From the NCBI RefSeq assembly GCF_011297335.1, contig NZ_JAAOTJ010000005.1, positions 1 to 64,000 of the forward strand: DNA of 64,000 nt, given 5' to 3'. This DNA is from Catellatospora methionotrophica. GTDB lineage: Bacteria > Actinomycetota > Actinomycetes > Mycobacteriales > Micromonosporaceae. Within the stretch, counting starts at the first letter, position 1. Each line of letters begins with the position of its first letter. Shown here in pieces: positions 47,004-57,714 of the stretch. Under the pieces are notes generated by a model that was not told the origin of the DNA, did no database searches, and saw only the letters and a program-made list of their open reading frames with translations. Made by a program: the position numbers and the translations under genes.

Positions 47004-48082
47004 CCCCGGTCGGCGGCGCGCTTGCGCAGGGCGAGCGCGACGCTGGTGCCGAGGATGAGCACTGCCAGCAGGGAGTACACCAGGATGCCGGTGACCTCGT
47101 CGAGCAGGCTGTACGGCTCCTCGGCGGCGAGTTCCCGCTCCACCGCGACCGGCACGTGTTCGGGCTGCGTCAGCGCGACCGCCTGGTTCTCGGCGTCCGG
47201 CCCGGGGGCTGGCTCGGCTCGCGGAGCGGGTGCGGCGAACACGTCGCTGCGGGTGCCGGGCAGGTGCCGGGTGCAGCGGCCGGTGTCGTACACGCACACC
47301 GGGTAGACGGCCAGGTTGTCGGTGACGATCCGGTCGTACGCGCCCTCGACGGTCATCGCCACATGCGGTTCCGCCGGTGCCGGGCCGGTCAGGCGCATCG
47401 TGAAGCCGAGCCGCTTCGACTGCCCGGCCGGGAGCTGGAGCAGGCAGGCGTCGCCGTCGTCCTCGGGACAGTCGAGCCAGGTCATGTCGTCGAAGCCGGC
47501 AGTGACCGGGTCGGCGACCCGCAGCAGCGCGGGCACCGGGCCGGTGTTGCGGTACTCCACCCCCATCGTCGCGGTGTCCCCGGTGTGCAGGTAGACCTGC
47601 GCCTGCTCGGCGACCGCCGCCACGTCGGTGTACGGCGGCGACGCCACCGCGACGCCGAACGTGCCGTACGCCGCGGGCACGCCGACGCCACGGGCGCTGA
47701 CCGACACCGTGCCCGCCGCGCCCAGCGGGGCCTTCGCCCGCGCCCGCAGGTCCAGCCGGATCGTGAAGCCCTGGCCGGGCGTGATCCGGTCGACCTTGCA
47801 GGTGGCGGTGGTCTTCGTGTGGTCGCACCAGTCCGCTCCGGCCAGCTCGACCCGCTGGGCGAGCCCGCCGGTCAGCCGGACCTGCAGCACGACCTTGCTC
47901 AGGTCGTGGCCGGTGGTGTTGGTCAGCCCGACGACGTCGTCGGCGCTGCCGAGTGCGGTGGCCCCGGCCGCGGCCGGCAGGTCGAGCTTGAGCCCGTCCT
48001 TGGCCGGTGCGGCAGCGGCGGGCAGACCGGCGGCGAGCCCGAGGGCGGCTCCGAACGCGACGGTCATCCAGGCACGTACCAC
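47000..48082 (-). CDS. Exported surface protein with C-terminal TM anchor
   Basis: A 360-aa protein with a Sec signal peptide ending AAAAPAKDG, a long all-beta extracellular part and one C-terminal TM helix (LLDEVTGILVYSLLAVLILGTSV region) followed by a basic tail. The extracellular part has repeated Ig-like stretches (LTNTTGHDLSKVVLQVRL; VEYRNTGPVPALLRV) of the DUF11/CARDB type and Cys pairs (DWCDHTKTTATC; LDCPEDDGDAC). No sortase motif is seen. GTG 48082 has GGGGGA 4 nt upstream; ATG 48067 is an alternative. The function is unknown, probably adhesion or scaffold. Confidence 0.78.
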   Translation of the reverse strand: MVRAWMTVAFGAALGLAAGLPAAAAPAKDGLKLDLPAAAGATALGSADDVVGLTNTTGHDLSKVVLQVRLTGGLAQRVELAGADWCDHTKTTATCKVDRITPGQGFTIRLDLRARAKAPLGAAGTVSVSARGVGVPAAYGTFGVAVASPPYTDVAAVAEQAQVYLHTGDTATMGVEYRNTGPVPALLRVADPVTAGFDDMTWLDCPEDDGDACLLQLPAGQSKRLGFTMRLTGPAPAEPHVAMTVEGAYDRIVTDNLAVYPVCVYDTGRCTRHLPGTRSDVFAAPAPRAEPAPGPDAENQAVALTQPEHVPVAVERELAAEEPYSLLDEVTGILVYSLLAVLILGTSVALALRKRAADRG

Positions 48083-48249
48083 GATTCCCCCATCGAGCGC
48101 GGCACGGCGCCCGTGCGCGCAGCGCCGTCCCGCCTGACGCGGGTCGATTTGCTCTGGCAAGGTGGCAGGCTACCGCGTACAACTACAGAACCTGACATTC
48201 CGCCCGACGCGACACGCGACGTTCCCGCGCGTGGGGGTCGGCGCCGGAC

Positions 48250-49920
48250 TCAGCTGAACAGCGCCGTGGCGAAGTCCTCGTCGGTGAGCGGGCTGGGCGT
48301 GAGACCGATCAGGTTCTTGTCCAGCACCAGCGCGTCCGGCCCGTGGGCCAGCGGCACGGCGGGCAGCGACTCCAGCAGCCGCGCGTTGAGCTGCTCGTAC
48401 AGCGGGCGGCGCTGGACCGGGTCGCCGATCCCGTCGACCTGCTTGAGCTTCGCGAACAGGTCCGCGTCGGTGAACCCGAACTCGGCGGTCGGCTTGGCGA
48501 ACAGCTGGCCCATGAAGTCGTACGCCTCGCCGTAGTTGCCGGTCACGCCGTACAGGTGCAGGTCGTGGGCGGTGCCCTTGGACACCGTGTTGAGGTAGTC
48601 CGGCGTCCAGCGCTGCTCGATCCCGTCCACCTCGATCCCGGCCGCGCGCAGGTCGGCGGCCAGCAGCTCGAAGATCTTCTTCGGGTCGGGCAGGTAGGGC
48701 CGGGTCACGTTGCGGGGGTAGTGGAAGCGCAGCTTGAGCCCGCTGCCGTAACCCGCTGCGGCGAGCAGCTCCTTGGCCTTCGCCGGGTCGTACTGGTACG
48801 CCGCGACGCCCGGGTTCCAGCCGGGGAGCAGCTCGGGGTGGAAGTTCAGCGCCAGCCGCGCCCCCTCCGGGAAGGCCTCGCTGACCAGGCGCTGCCGGTC
48901 GATCGCGTACGCGATGGCCTGGCGCACCTCGGGTTTGGCCAGCGCGGGGTTGCCACGCTGGTTGATGCCCAGGTAGAGGGTGTTGAAGGCGGGCCGGGTC
49001 AGCACGTGGAAGCCCTGCTCGGCCAGCGCCTTGCGGTCCCCTGGGGCGACCAGGTCGTAGCCGTCGATCTTGCCGTCGAGCAGCGCCTGCTTGCGCAGCC
49101 CCGCCTCCACGGTCTGGAAGATCAGGTGCCGCACCTTGGCGGCCGTGCCGTGGTAGCCGTCGAACGCCTCCAGCTCCACCTTGCGGGCCGCCTTGTCCCA
49201 GGACACGAAACGGTAGGGACCGGTGCCCACGGGCTTGTTCCCGTACGCCGGATAGCGGCTGCCCTTGACCGGCTTGTCGGCTGCCTGCTCGCGCAGGGCC
49301 TTCGGGCTGGAGATGGCGAACGACGGCAGCGTGAAGGCCGCCGGGAAGCGGCTGCTGGCCCGGGTCAGCGCGATCTCCGCGGTGGCCGCGTCACGGGCCG
49401 TGCACGACTTGAACAGGCTCGCCGCCAGGCGGCTGGAGGAGTTCTTGGCGAAGCCGCCGAAGACCATCTGCCAGGCGGCGGTGATGTCACCGGCCTGCAA
49501 CGCGGCGGGCAGGCGATACCACCGGTCGAAGTTGGCGCAGACCGCGGCGGCGTCCAGGGCGGTGCCGTCGTGGAACGTCACGCCCGGCCGGAGGCGGAAC
49601 GTCCAGACGGTGCCGCTGCCGTCGACCGAGAACGTCTCGGCCAGGCCCGGAGCCGCCACCGCACCGCCCGGTTCCGCCTGGACCAGGGTCTCCAGCACCT
49701 GCCGGGTGATGCGCAGCGACTCGGCGTCGGGCGAGAGGGCCGGGTCCAGGATGCGGATCTGCCCCATGGCGAAGACCAGGGTGTCCTCGGTGCTCACGGC
49801 CGGCGGTGGGCTGGACGCGGTGACCGGCGGGCGGGCCTTGTCGCCCGTGCAGCCGGCGGCGAGCAGCAGCGCTCCCGCCGCGACCGCCGCCGACCAGATC
49901 CGCCACCGTCGTGCGCGCAT
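48250..49920 (-). CDS. Solute-binding lipoprotein, peptide/nickel ABC family 5 (orphan)
   Basis: A 556-aa SBP_bac_5 protein. The signal peptide ends in LLAAGC (Cys24). Family features are LETLVQAEPGG, the GVTFHDGTALDAAAV segment, GTGPYRFVSWDK and RQAIAYAIDRQRLV. It binds oligopeptides or similar ligands outside the membrane and hands them to an ABC permease. No permease adjoins it; the opp operon begins 2.7 kb away beyond dnaX and has its own binding protein. ATG 49920 follows AGAGG. It is divergent from dnaX across about 250 nt. Confidence 0.9.
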   Translation of the reverse strand: MRARRWRIWSAAVAAGALLLAAGCTGDKARPPVTASSPPPAVSTEDTLVFAMGQIRILDPALSPDAESLRITRQVLETLVQAEPGGAVAAPGLAETFSVDGSGTVWTFRLRPGVTFHDGTALDAAAVCANFDRWYRLPAALQAGDITAAWQMVFGGFAKNSSSRLAASLFKSCTARDAATAEIALTRASSRFPAAFTLPSFAISSPKALREQAADKPVKGSRYPAYGNKPVGTGPYRFVSWDKAARKVELEAFDGYHGTAAKVRHLIFQTVEAGLRKQALLDGKIDGYDLVAPGDRKALAEQGFHVLTRPAFNTLYLGINQRGNPALAKPEVRQAIAYAIDRQRLVSEAFPEGARLALNFHPELLPGWNPGVAAYQYDPAKAKELLAAAGYGSGLKLRFHYPRNVTRPYLPDPKKIFELLAADLRAAGIEVDGIEQRWTPDYLNTVSKGTAHDLHLYGVTGNYGEAYDFMGQLFAKPTAEFGFTDADLFAKLKQVDGIGDPVQRRPLYEQLNARLLESLPAVPLAHGPDALVLDKNLIGLTPSPLTDEDFATALFS

Positions 49921-50168
49921 CGCGGCCACCTCTGTCCTATATGCGTGATAACTCGACGACACAGGGTCACCCGAGGCCGACCCTAACGGCGGTCGATACG
50001 TCGTGGCACGGGCGGGCGGGGAGTTGATACCGAACCGTTGTTCGGAACAGGGACGGACAGCGTGCGACATATCGCCCAACGGGACCGCCGCGCGCGCCGG
50101 TCCAGCAGGCCGGTGGTCATACCTGCGCGGTACGGTAGCGGGCGACGTTCGTAGGAGGTGTACGCCCC

Positions 50169-52385
50169 GTGGCCCTGGCGCTGTACCGCAAGTACCGGCC
50201 CCGCACCTTCGCTGAGGTGATCGGTCAGGATCATGTCACCGAGCCGCTGATCCAGGCGCTCAAGAGCGGCCGGATCAACCACGCCTACCTGTTCTCCGGG
50301 CCCCGCGGCTGCGGCAAGACGACCAGCGCGCGCATCCTGGCCCGCTCGCTGAACTGCGTCCAGGGCCCGACGCCCGAGCCGTGCGGCGAGTGCGAGTCGT
50401 GCAAGGCGCTGGCCTCCGACGGCGCCGGCTCGATCGACGTGATCGAGATCGACGCGGCCAGCCATGGCGGCGTCGACGACGCCCGCGAGCTGCGTGAACG
50501 CGCGTTCTTCGCGCCCGCGATCAGCCGCTACAAGATCTACATCATCGACGAGGCGCACATGGTCTCGTCGGCGGGCTTCAACGCGCTGCTCAAGCTCGTC
50601 GAGGAGCCGCCGGACTACGTCAAGTTCATCTTCGCCACCACCGAGCCGGAGAAGGTGCTCGGCACCATCCGCTCGCGCACCCACCACTACCCGTTCCGCC
50701 TCATGCCGCCCAACGCACTCCGGCCCTACCTGGAGCACCTCTGCAGGCTCGAAGAGGTCGCGGTGGAGCCGCTGGTGCTGCCACTGGTGGTCCGGGCGGG
50801 CGGCGGTTCGGCCCGCGACAGCCTGTCCGTGCTCGACCAGCTCATCGCGGGCTCGGGCCCGGACGGCGTGACGTACGCCCGCGCGGTGTCGCTGCTCGGG
50901 GTCACCGACAACGCACTGATCGACGAGATGATCGACGCGCTGGCCGCCGGTGACGGCGCGGCCGCGTTCGGAGCCATCGACCGGGTCGCCGAGGCGGGGC
51001 ACGACTCCCGCCGATACGCCAACGACCTGCTGGAGCGGCTGCGCGACCTGATCATCCTGCGCCAGGTGCCCGACGCGGCCGAAAAGGGCCTGCTCGACGT
51101 GCCCGAGGAGCAGCTGGCCCGGATGCAGACACAGGCCGCCCAGCTCGGCCCGGCGACACTGTCCCGCTGCGCCGACATCGTGGCCAACGGCCTGGTGGAG
51201 ATGCGCGGCGCGACCTCGCCCCGGCTGCTGCTGGAGCTGATCGCCGCCCGCATGCTGCTGCCCGCCGCCGACGAGTCGGGCGGTGCCCTGCTCCAGCGGC
51301 TGGAACGGCTGGAGACCGGTTTCGTGCCCGGCGCGGCCACCCGCCCGGCCGCCGACGCCCGCGCCGAGACCAGCCACCCCCAGCGCGACCCCAGTCCTGC
51401 CCAGCGGACCGCCCAGGACGCCCCGAACGCCCACGCCGCCGCTCCTGCCACGGGCCGCGAAGCCGCACGGGCGGCGGCGGCCAGCGCAGCGGCGCACAGC
51501 CAGCCCGCCCGCGCGACCGCCCGGCCTGCCGCGCCAGAGGACTCCGGCTCGGCCCAGCATCCCGGCACCACCCCGCCGGGTGACGACTCGTCCTACGAGG
51601 TCGCCGATCCCTGGGCGGCGGCCGACCCGGCCCGTACGCCCGAACCGGTGCGGCCCGTGGAGCAGTCCCGCGCGCCCGAACCGGCCCGTGCCGCACCCGC
51701 CCGCACGCCCGAGCCCGCCGCGCCGAACGCGCCCCTGGCCGGGGCGGACGACGCGACGGCCGTCCGCCGGTCCTGGGACGAGATCGTGCGCATGGTCGGC
51801 CGCAGCAGCAAGAAGGCTGCGGCGTTCGCCCGCGAGGCAGTGGTGCGCGACATCGACGGCAACACCCTGGTGCTGCTGTTCAAGCACAAGATCCACGCGA
51901 ACGGGGTGGAGAACGACCCCACGCCGCTGATGGACGCCGTGCACCAGGTGCTCGGCGGCAAGTGGCAGCTGCGCTGCGAGGTCGGCGGGGATCCCCGCGC
52001 CGCCGCGCCGCGCGCCGGGGCCACGGCTCCGGCCTCCGCGCCGCCGCGCAGCACCGCCCCGAAGGCGGCCGCCCCCTCCCGCACCCCGGCACCCGCCGGG
52101 GACGACTGGCCCACTCCGGCCCGCGTCGGCGGGGTCGCCCCGGCAGCACCCGCACCCGCGCAGTCCACGGGACGCCGCGCACCGGTTGCCGACGACGGCC
52201 CCCCGCTGGAGGAACCGCCGTACGACCCCGAGTACGACGGCCCCCCGCCGCGCACCATCGAAGGCTTCGACCCCGGTGACGAGCCCACCGACGAGATCGT
52301 CGACGCCGCCACCGCCCGCCAGACCACCGAGCAGGCCGCCGTCGAATCCCTCCGCCGCAGCTTCAACCTCGAAAAACTCGACTAA
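50169..52385 (+). CDS. dnaX: DNA polymerase III subunit gamma/tau
   Basis: The 738-aa clamp-loader ATPase of the replicase. It starts ALYRKYRPRTFAEVIGQDHV, with Walker A GPRGCGKTTSARIL (about 45), the zinc site C-x8-C-x2-C-x2-C (CVQGPTPEPCGECESC) and IIDEAHMVS. Domain III is followed by a long Pro/Ala-rich linker and a C-terminal tau domain (RRSWDEIVRMVGRSSKKAAAF). The start is GTG at 50169 with AGGAGGTG 8 nt upstream. No A-rich frameshift signal is seen, so only tau is expected. recR and ybaB, often its neighbours, lie 7 kb downstream on the other strand. Confidence 0.97.
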   Translation: MALALYRKYRPRTFAEVIGQDHVTEPLIQALKSGRINHAYLFSGPRGCGKTTSARILARSLNCVQGPTPEPCGECESCKALASDGAGSIDVIEIDAASHGGVDDARELRERAFFAPAISRYKIYIIDEAHMVSSAGFNALLKLVEEPPDYVKFIFATTEPEKVLGTIRSRTHHYPFRLMPPNALRPYLEHLCRLEEVAVEPLVLPLVVRAGGGSARDSLSVLDQLIAGSGPDGVTYARAVSLLGVTDNALIDEMIDALAAGDGAAAFGAIDRVAEAGHDSRRYANDLLERLRDLIILRQVPDAAEKGLLDVPEEQLARMQTQAAQLGPATLSRCADIVANGLVEMRGATSPRLLLELIAARMLLPAADESGGALLQRLERLETGFVPGAATRPAADARAETSHPQRDPSPAQRTAQDAPNAHAAAPATGREAARAAAASAAAHSQPARATARPAAPEDSGSAQHPGTTPPGDDSSYEVADPWAAADPARTPEPVRPVEQSRAPEPARAAPARTPEPAAPNAPLAGADDATAVRRSWDEIVRMVGRSSKKAAAFAREAVVRDIDGNTLVLLFKHKIHANGVENDPTPLMDAVHQVLGGKWQLRCEVGGDPRAAAPRAGATAPASAPPRSTAPKAAAPSRTPAPAGDDWPTPARVGGVAPAAPAPAQSTGRRAPVADDGPPLEEPPYDPEYDGPPPRTIEGFDPGDEPTDEIVDAATARQTTEQAAVESLRRSFNLEKLD

Positions 52386-52435
52386 CCCACCCCACCCCAC
52401 CGCCGCCCTCGCGCCGCCGCGCGCCGCCCTCGTGC

Positions 52436-52498
52436 CGCAACTCTTAAAGAGTCGCGGCCACAGGACGCCTCGGAAGGCGCGACTTTTTAAGAGTTGCG
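52436..52498. repeat. Inverted repeat, family 1 copy D
   Basis: 21-nt arms (52436-52456 and 52478-52498) with one mismatch and a 21-nt unpaired core. The arms match copies A-C. It lies between convergent dnaX and oppF. Confidence 0.92.
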
Positions 52499-52632
52499 AC
52501 AGGTGGGGCGGGGCGCCCGGCGGCGGGACGGGTGGTCGGGGTGGGTGGTCAGGGTGGGTGGTCGGGGTGGGTGAAGAGATGGGGAAGGGCCCCGGGGCTG
52601 GTGTGCCTCGGGGCCCTTGTCGTCGTGGTGGG

Positions 52633-53640
52633 TCAGCGCTTTTCGCCGAGGGCCATGGGGAAGTGGCAGGCGGCCAGGTGGCCTTCGATGTCGTCGCCGT
52701 GGCGGACCAGCGGCGGCGGCGTCGTGGCGCAGACGTCCTGCGCCTTCCAGCAGCGGGTGCGGAACCGGCAACCCGACGGCGGGTTGATCGGGCTGGGCAC
52801 GTCGCCGGTGAGCAGGATCCGCTCACGCTGGCCGAGTTCGCGGCGGCGCGGGTCGGGCACCGGCACGGCCGACAGCAGCGCCGCCGTGTACGGGTGACGC
52901 GGTGCGCGGTACAGCGACTCCCGGTCGGCGATCTCCACGATCTTGCCCAGGTACATCACCGCGACCCGGTCGGAGATGTGGCGCACCACCGACAGGTCGT
53001 GCGCGATCACGACGTAGGTCAGGCCGAGCTCGGTCTGCAGGTCTTCCAGCAGGTTGACCACCTGGGCCTGGATGGACACGTCCAGCGCCGACACCGGCTC
53101 GTCCGCGATGATCATCTTCGGCTTCAGGGCCAGCGTACGGGCGATGCCGATGCGCTGGCGCTGGCCGCCGGAGAACTCGTGCGGGTAGCGGTTGTAGTGC
53201 TCCGGGTTGAGGCCGACCAGCTCCAGCAGCTTCTGCACCTCGCGCTTGACGCCGTGCTCGGTCTTCACCGACTGGATCCGGAACGGCGCGCCGACGATGG
53301 CGCCGACCGTGTGCCGGGGGTTCAGCGACGAGTACGGGTCCTGGAAGATCATCTGCAGGTCGCGCCGGAACGGCCGGAGCCGCCCCTGCGACAGGTGCGA
53401 GATGTCCCGGCCCTCGAAGGTGATGTTGCCGGCGGTCGGCTCGATGAGCCGGGTCAGCAGCCGGCCGGTCGTGGTCTTGCCACACCCGGACTCGCCGACC
53501 AGGCCGAGCGTCTCGCCCGGCCGCACGTCGAAGTCGAGGCCGTCGACGGCCTGCACCGCGCCCACCTTGCGGCGCAGCACGCCCTTGGTGATCGGGAAGT
53601 GCTTCTGCAGCCCGCGGACCGACAGCAAAGCCTCGCTCAT
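52633..53640 (-). CDS. oppF: Oligopeptide ABC transporter ATPase OppF-like
   Basis: A 335-aa nucleotide-binding subunit. Walker [15 protein letters not shown], signature [15 protein letters not shown], Walker [12 protein letters not shown], and the oligopeptide-type C-terminal extension with Cys ([16 protein letters not shown]), which in related transporters holds an iron-sulfur cluster. ATG 53640 overlaps the OppD stop (ATGA). It is the last gene of the opp operon, ending 135 nt before inverted-repeat copy D. Confidence 0.94.
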   Translation of the reverse strand: MSEALLSVRGLQKHFPITKGVLRRKVGAVQAVDGLDFDVRPGETLGLVGESGCGKTTTGRLLTRLIEPTAGNITFEGRDISHLSQGRLRPFRRDLQMIFQDPYSSLNPRHTVGAIVGAPFRIQSVKTEHGVKREVQKLLELVGLNPEHYNRYPHEFSGGQRQRIGIARTLALKPKMIIADEPVSALDVSIQAQVVNLLEDLQTELGLTYVVIAHDLSVVRHISDRVAVMYLGKIVEIADRESLYRAPRHPYTAALLSAVPVPDPRRRELGQRERILLTGDVPSPINPPSGCRFRTRCWKAQDVCATTPPPLVRHGDDIEGHLAACHFPMALGEKR

Positions 53641-54764
53641 GCCAACTCCTCGCTTTCGTGGGAGGCGGACGGCAGCTCGGACATGCTCGCCACGCTGCGC
53701 TCGCCCTCCAGGGTCGGCTTGATCTCGTCCCGCCAGATCTGCTGACGCACCTGCGCGGGCAGGTGGCAGCGCACCCGGTGCCCGCTGCTGCCGGTGAGCT
53801 CCAGCTCCGGCACCACGGTGCTGTCCAGCCCGCCGGTCTTCTCGGCGAAGGCGCAGCGCGGGTGGAACGAGCAGCCGGACGGGACGTTGATCAGCGACGG
53901 CGGGGTGCCCTTGATGGGTAGCAGCCGCTCGGTGACCGGCTGGTCGAGCCGCGGCATCGAACCGAGCAGACCCCAGGTGTACGGGTGCTGCGGGTTCTCG
54001 AAGATCTCGGTGGCGGTGCCGTACTCGATGCACTTGCCGCCGTACATGACGAGCACGTCGTCGGCCAGTTCGGCGGTGACACCCAGGTCGTGCGTGATGA
54101 TGATCAGCGCGGAGTTGAACTCCTGCTGGAGGTCACGCATCAGGTCGAGGATCTGCGCCTGCACCGTCACGTCGAGCGCCGTGGTCGGCTCGTCGGCGAT
54201 CAGCAGCTCGGGGTCGCAGGACAGCGCCATCGCGATCATCGCGCGCTGCCGCATACCGCCGGAGAACTGGTGCGGGTAGTCGTCGACCCGCTTGTCCGGC
54301 TGCGGGATGCCGACCCTGGCCAGCAGGTCGATCGCGTGCTTGCGGGCGACCTTCTTGGACACCTTGTGGTGCACCCGGTACGCCTCGATGATCTGGTCAC
54401 CGATGGTGTAGTAGGGGTGCATCGCCGACAGCGGGTCCTGGAAGATCATCGCCATCCGCTTGCCGCGCAGCCCGCGTACGGTCTCCGGCGACGCGCTGAC
54501 CAGTTCCTGGCCGTCCAGCCAGATCTCGCCGGACACGTTCGCGTTGCGGCGGTGGTAGATGCCGAGGATGCCCAGGCTGGAGACGGACTTGCCGGAGCCG
54601 GACTCGCCCACGATGCCGAGGGTCTTGCCGCGTTCCAGCGAGAAGGACAGCCCGTCCACGGACTTGACCAGGCCGTCGTCGGTCGGGAAGTGGACCTTCA
54701 GGTCGCGCAGTTCGAGGAACGGCCCGCTGGTGGGATCCTGCCGAGGAGAGATCACAGTGTTCAT
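53637..54764 (-). CDS. oppD: Oligopeptide ABC transporter ATPase OppD-like
   Basis: A 375-aa ATPase. Walker [16 protein letters not shown]-loop [12 protein letters not shown], signature [15 protein letters not shown], Walker [13 protein letters not shown] and an H-loop ITHDLG. The C-terminal oligo_HPY extension includes [12 protein letters not shown]. It forms the heterodimeric motor with OppF and overlaps both neighbours by 4 nt. Confidence 0.94.
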   Translation of the reverse strand: MNTVISPRQDPTSGPFLELRDLKVHFPTDDGLVKSVDGLSFSLERGKTLGIVGESGSGKSVSSLGILGIYHRRNANVSGEIWLDGQELVSASPETVRGLRGKRMAMIFQDPLSAMHPYYTIGDQIIEAYRVHHKVSKKVARKHAIDLLARVGIPQPDKRVDDYPHQFSGGMRQRAMIAMALSCDPELLIADEPTTALDVTVQAQILDLMRDLQQEFNSALIIITHDLGVTAELADDVLVMYGGKCIEYGTATEIFENPQHPYTWGLLGSMPRLDQPVTERLLPIKGTPPSLINVPSGCSFHPRCAFAEKTGGLDSTVVPELELTGSSGHRVRCHLPAQVRQQIWRDEIKPTLEGERSVASMSELPSASHESEELA

Positions 54765-55774
54765 GACAGCCTCACCCGCGGGTCGACCACCGCGTAGAGC
54801 ATATCGACGATCAGGTTGGCGACGACGACGAAGAACGCCGCGAACATCGTCACGCCCATGATCTGTGGGAAGTCCTGCTTGCCGATGGCGTCGATGGCGA
54901 AGTAGCCCAGGCCCTTGAGCCCGAAGGTGCTCTCGGTGAGGATCGCGCCGCCGAGCAGCAGGCCGACGTCGAGGCCGAAGATCGTGATGATGGGGGTCAG
55001 CGCGGCGCGCAGGCCGTGCTTGGTGACCACCACCCGTTCATGCAGGCCCTTGGCCCGCGCGGTACGGATGAAGTCCTCGCCCATCGTGTCGAGCATGCCT
55101 GCTCGGGTGAACCGCGCGTACGCGGCCGCGTTCAGCATCGCCAGCGTGATCCACGGCAGGATCAGGCTGTACGCCCACTCGCCTGGATTGTCGGTGAAGT
55201 CGACGTAGGTGCCGCCCGGCGCCGTCAGGTCGAACTGGTAGCTGAAGAAGTAGAGGAACATCAGGCCGGTGAAGTACGGCGGCAGGGAGACGCCCGCCAG
55301 CGCGCCCGTCATCGCGGCCCGGTCGAAGAAGCTGCCCTTGCGCAGCGCGCTCAGCACGCCGACCCCGACACCCGTGACCAGCCACAGGATCGACGCGCCG
55401 ACGGTCAGTGAGACGGTGACCGGCATCCGGTCGAGCAGGTCGGTCCACACCGCGTGGTTGGTGCGGAAGGAGTAGCCGAAGCAGGGGGCGGCGCAGTGTT
55501 CGATGCCGGTGCCGTAGTCGTAGTCGGTGCCGACGAAGATCGCCTTGATCCAGCGCCCGTACTGCATCCAGAGCGGGTCGTAGAAACCCAGCTTCTCGGC
55601 GAACACCTGCTGTGCATGCGCGTCGGCGGTGCGGCTGAGGTATCGCGCGGCGAAGGTCTCGGGCGTCGCACCGGCGAGGCGGGGCAGACCGAAGAAGATC
55701 AGAAACGTCGCGATGCTGACCACGAACAGCATCAGCACTGCGCCGATGGTCCGGCGGATGAAGAAAGTGACCAC
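54761..55774 (-). CDS. oppB: Oligopeptide ABC permease OppB-like
   Basis: A 337-aa membrane subunit starting VTFFIRRTIGAVLMLFVVSI, typical of OppB/DppB, with six TM helices. The EAA loop that contacts the ATPase is DFIRTARAKGL. A periplasmic loop of about 90 residues follows TM1. The start is GTG at 55774; a longer frame to 55831 encodes unrelated sequence. It follows the binding-protein gene by 113 nt and overlaps oppD by 4 nt. Confidence 0.92.
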   Translation of the reverse strand: MVTFFIRRTIGAVLMLFVVSIATFLIFFGLPRLAGATPETFAARYLSRTADAHAQQVFAEKLGFYDPLWMQYGRWIKAIFVGTDYDYGTGIEHCAAPCFGYSFRTNHAVWTDLLDRMPVTVSLTVGASILWLVTGVGVGVLSALRKGSFFDRAAMTGALAGVSLPPYFTGLMFLYFFSYQFDLTAPGGTYVDFTDNPGEWAYSLILPWITLAMLNAAAYARFTRAGMLDTMGEDFIRTARAKGLHERVVVTKHGLRAALTPIITIFGLDVGLLLGGAILTESTFGLKGLGYFAIDAIGKQDFPQIMGVTMFAAFFVVVANLIVDMLYAVVDPRVRLS

Positions 55775-55887
55775 GATTTCGGCTTGGGCAGCCGGTCCGG
55801 CCGGGCATTCGAGCCCGGCCGGACCGGCCACCCTGCGCCTTCACCTACCTTTGATGATTGCCAGGTGGGTTGGAGCAGGTGTGCTGC

Positions 55888-57645
55888 TTACTGCGCCACA
55901 CCCATGGAGAGGTAGTCGTACTGGCCGAACGCCTCGTTGACGAAGACGTTGGTCGCGCCCTTGCCGCGCAGCGTCAGAGCCTTGGCCCAGACACCCGGCA
56001 GGATGACCGCCTCTTCCATGACGCGCTTGTCGACCTGGGCCCAGAGCGCTTCGCGCTTCTTGACGTCGGTCTCGGCAACCGCCTGGTCGATCAGGGCGTC
56101 GACCTCGGGGAGCATGACGGAGAGGTTGGACGAACCGCCCGAGTCACGGATGACCCGGCTGTCCACGATCTGCGACAGGAAGCCGAAGCCGTCGTTCCAG
56201 TCCGCGCCCCAGCCGTTGGTCATCAGACCGAGGCCGGTGGACGGGCTGTTGCGGTAGGACGGCTTGCCCGCGTACAGCGAGAAGTAGTCGCCGGTCGGGA
56301 AGCCCTTCAGGGTGACCTTGATGCCCACGCGGGCCAGCGCCTGCTGGAACGCCTCGGCGGTCGCCTTCTCCTTGGGACGCTCGGCCCGGAAGCCCATCGT
56401 CACGTCGAAGCCGTCCGGCTTGCCACAGGCCTGCAGTGCGGCCTTCGCCTTGTCCAGGTCGCCCTTCTTGTCCGCACCCGCCGGGTAGATGTCCGTCGGC
56501 GCGTAGCCCGGGATCTGGGGCGGCATGATGCTCGTCGCGATCTGGCCACCGGCGAACTCGCCACCGAAAGCGGCCTGGTACGACGTGCGGTCCATCGCGT
56601 ACATGACGGCCTCGCGGCACTCCTTCTTGTCGAAGGGAGCGACCTTGGGGTTGATCGACGTGTACCACAGGCGAGCGACGGCCGGGTTGTCGGCGTACGC
56701 CTTGATGTCGTTGTTCTGCAGCACCTTCGGCAGCGCGGCCGGCTGCACGCCGGTGCCCGCGATGTCGACGTGCAGGTCACCCGAGATCAGCTGGTTGTCG
56801 ATGTCGTCGGCGTTCAGGCCGATCTTGACGTCGTACGCGTCCGGCAGCGCCTTGCGGTTCGGGTCGGTCGCCTTGTCCCAGTTCGGGTTGCGCTTGAGCG
56901 TGAAGCCCTTGCCCGCCTCGTACGTGTCGAACATGTACGGGCCGGAGGCCACGACGTGCTCCTTGTACTTCACACCGGTGTCCTTCGCGGCCGGCACCGG
57001 CACCGTGGCCGGCAGCATCGCGAAGTAGTCGAAGCCGCCGAAGGCCTGCTTCAGGTGGAAGACGATGGTCTGGTCGTCCGGGGTCTCGATCGCCTTGGTG
57101 TCGGCGGCCTTGTCCTTGAACGGGCCCTTGTAGTCGGCCTCGAGCGCCAGCGTGTCGTTGAAGTAGGTGTAGCCGTTGACCAGCACCTCCTTGTCCATCG
57201 ACCGCATGACGCCGTACTTCACGTCCTTCGACGTGATCGGCGTGCCGTCCTCGAACTTGACGCCGGCGCGCAGCTTGTACGTCCAGGTCTTGCCGCCGTC
57301 GCTGGGCACGCCCAGGCTGTCGGCGAGGTCCGGGACCAGCTCGGAGCTGCCCGACCCGGGAACCGGCTTGAACATGACCAGCGACCGGCCGTAGAGGCGG
57401 ACCAGGTTCCAGGAGAGGCCGTAGTAGGTGTCGCCGGGGTCGACAGAGTCCCAGTCCGACGAGATGGCCATCTTGAGCGTGCCACCCGGCTTGTCAGACG
57501 GGTTGAACACCGAGGTGAGCGCGGCGTTGAACTCCGGCTTCACCTCCTGGGTCTTCGGAGTGTCATCGCCGGAGCCGCAGGCTGCGGTCACCGCGAGTGC
57601 GAAGACGGCCGAGGCCGCCGCCAGCACCCTTCCCTTGTTTCTCAC
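55888..57645 (-). CDS. oppA: Oligopeptide-binding lipoprotein OppA-like
   Basis: A 585-aa SBP_bac_5 receptor. Lipobox TAAC (Cys23), then DKPGGTLKMAISSDWDSVDPG, the family motif GVKFEDGTPITSKDVKYGV, GPYMFDTYEAG and REAVMYAMDRTSY. It is the substrate receptor for the surrounding permease and ATPase genes. The start is GTG at 57645 with GGAGGAAG upstream. It lies between oppC and oppB, an unusual place; in most operons it is first. Confidence 0.93.
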   Translation of the reverse strand: MRNKGRVLAAASAVFALAVTAACGSGDDTPKTQEVKPEFNAALTSVFNPSDKPGGTLKMAISSDWDSVDPGDTYYGLSWNLVRLYGRSLVMFKPVPGSGSSELVPDLADSLGVPSDGGKTWTYKLRAGVKFEDGTPITSKDVKYGVMRSMDKEVLVNGYTYFNDTLALEADYKGPFKDKAADTKAIETPDDQTIVFHLKQAFGGFDYFAMLPATVPVPAAKDTGVKYKEHVVASGPYMFDTYEAGKGFTLKRNPNWDKATDPNRKALPDAYDVKIGLNADDIDNQLISGDLHVDIAGTGVQPAALPKVLQNNDIKAYADNPAVARLWYTSINPKVAPFDKKECREAVMYAMDRTSYQAAFGGEFAGGQIATSIMPPQIPGYAPTDIYPAGADKKGDLDKAKAALQACGKPDGFDVTMGFRAERPKEKATAEAFQQALARVGIKVTLKGFPTGDYFSLYAGKPSYRNSPSTGLGLMTNGWGADWNDGFGFLSQIVDSRVIRDSGGSSNLSVMLPEVDALIDQAVAETDVKKREALWAQVDKRVMEEAVILPGVWAKALTLRGKGATNVFVNEAFGQYDYLSMGVAQ

Positions 57646-57714
57646 TAACTTCCTCCCTGGGGGGAGCGGTCCGTGTCTCGAACCGCGCTGTGGGTGGTGT
57701 TGCGTTGGCTCGGG

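Noticed and set aside
50169-52385. Programmed frameshift in dnaX producing gamma
   Set aside because: No A-rich slippery site followed by a hairpin is visible in the GC-rich coding sequence.
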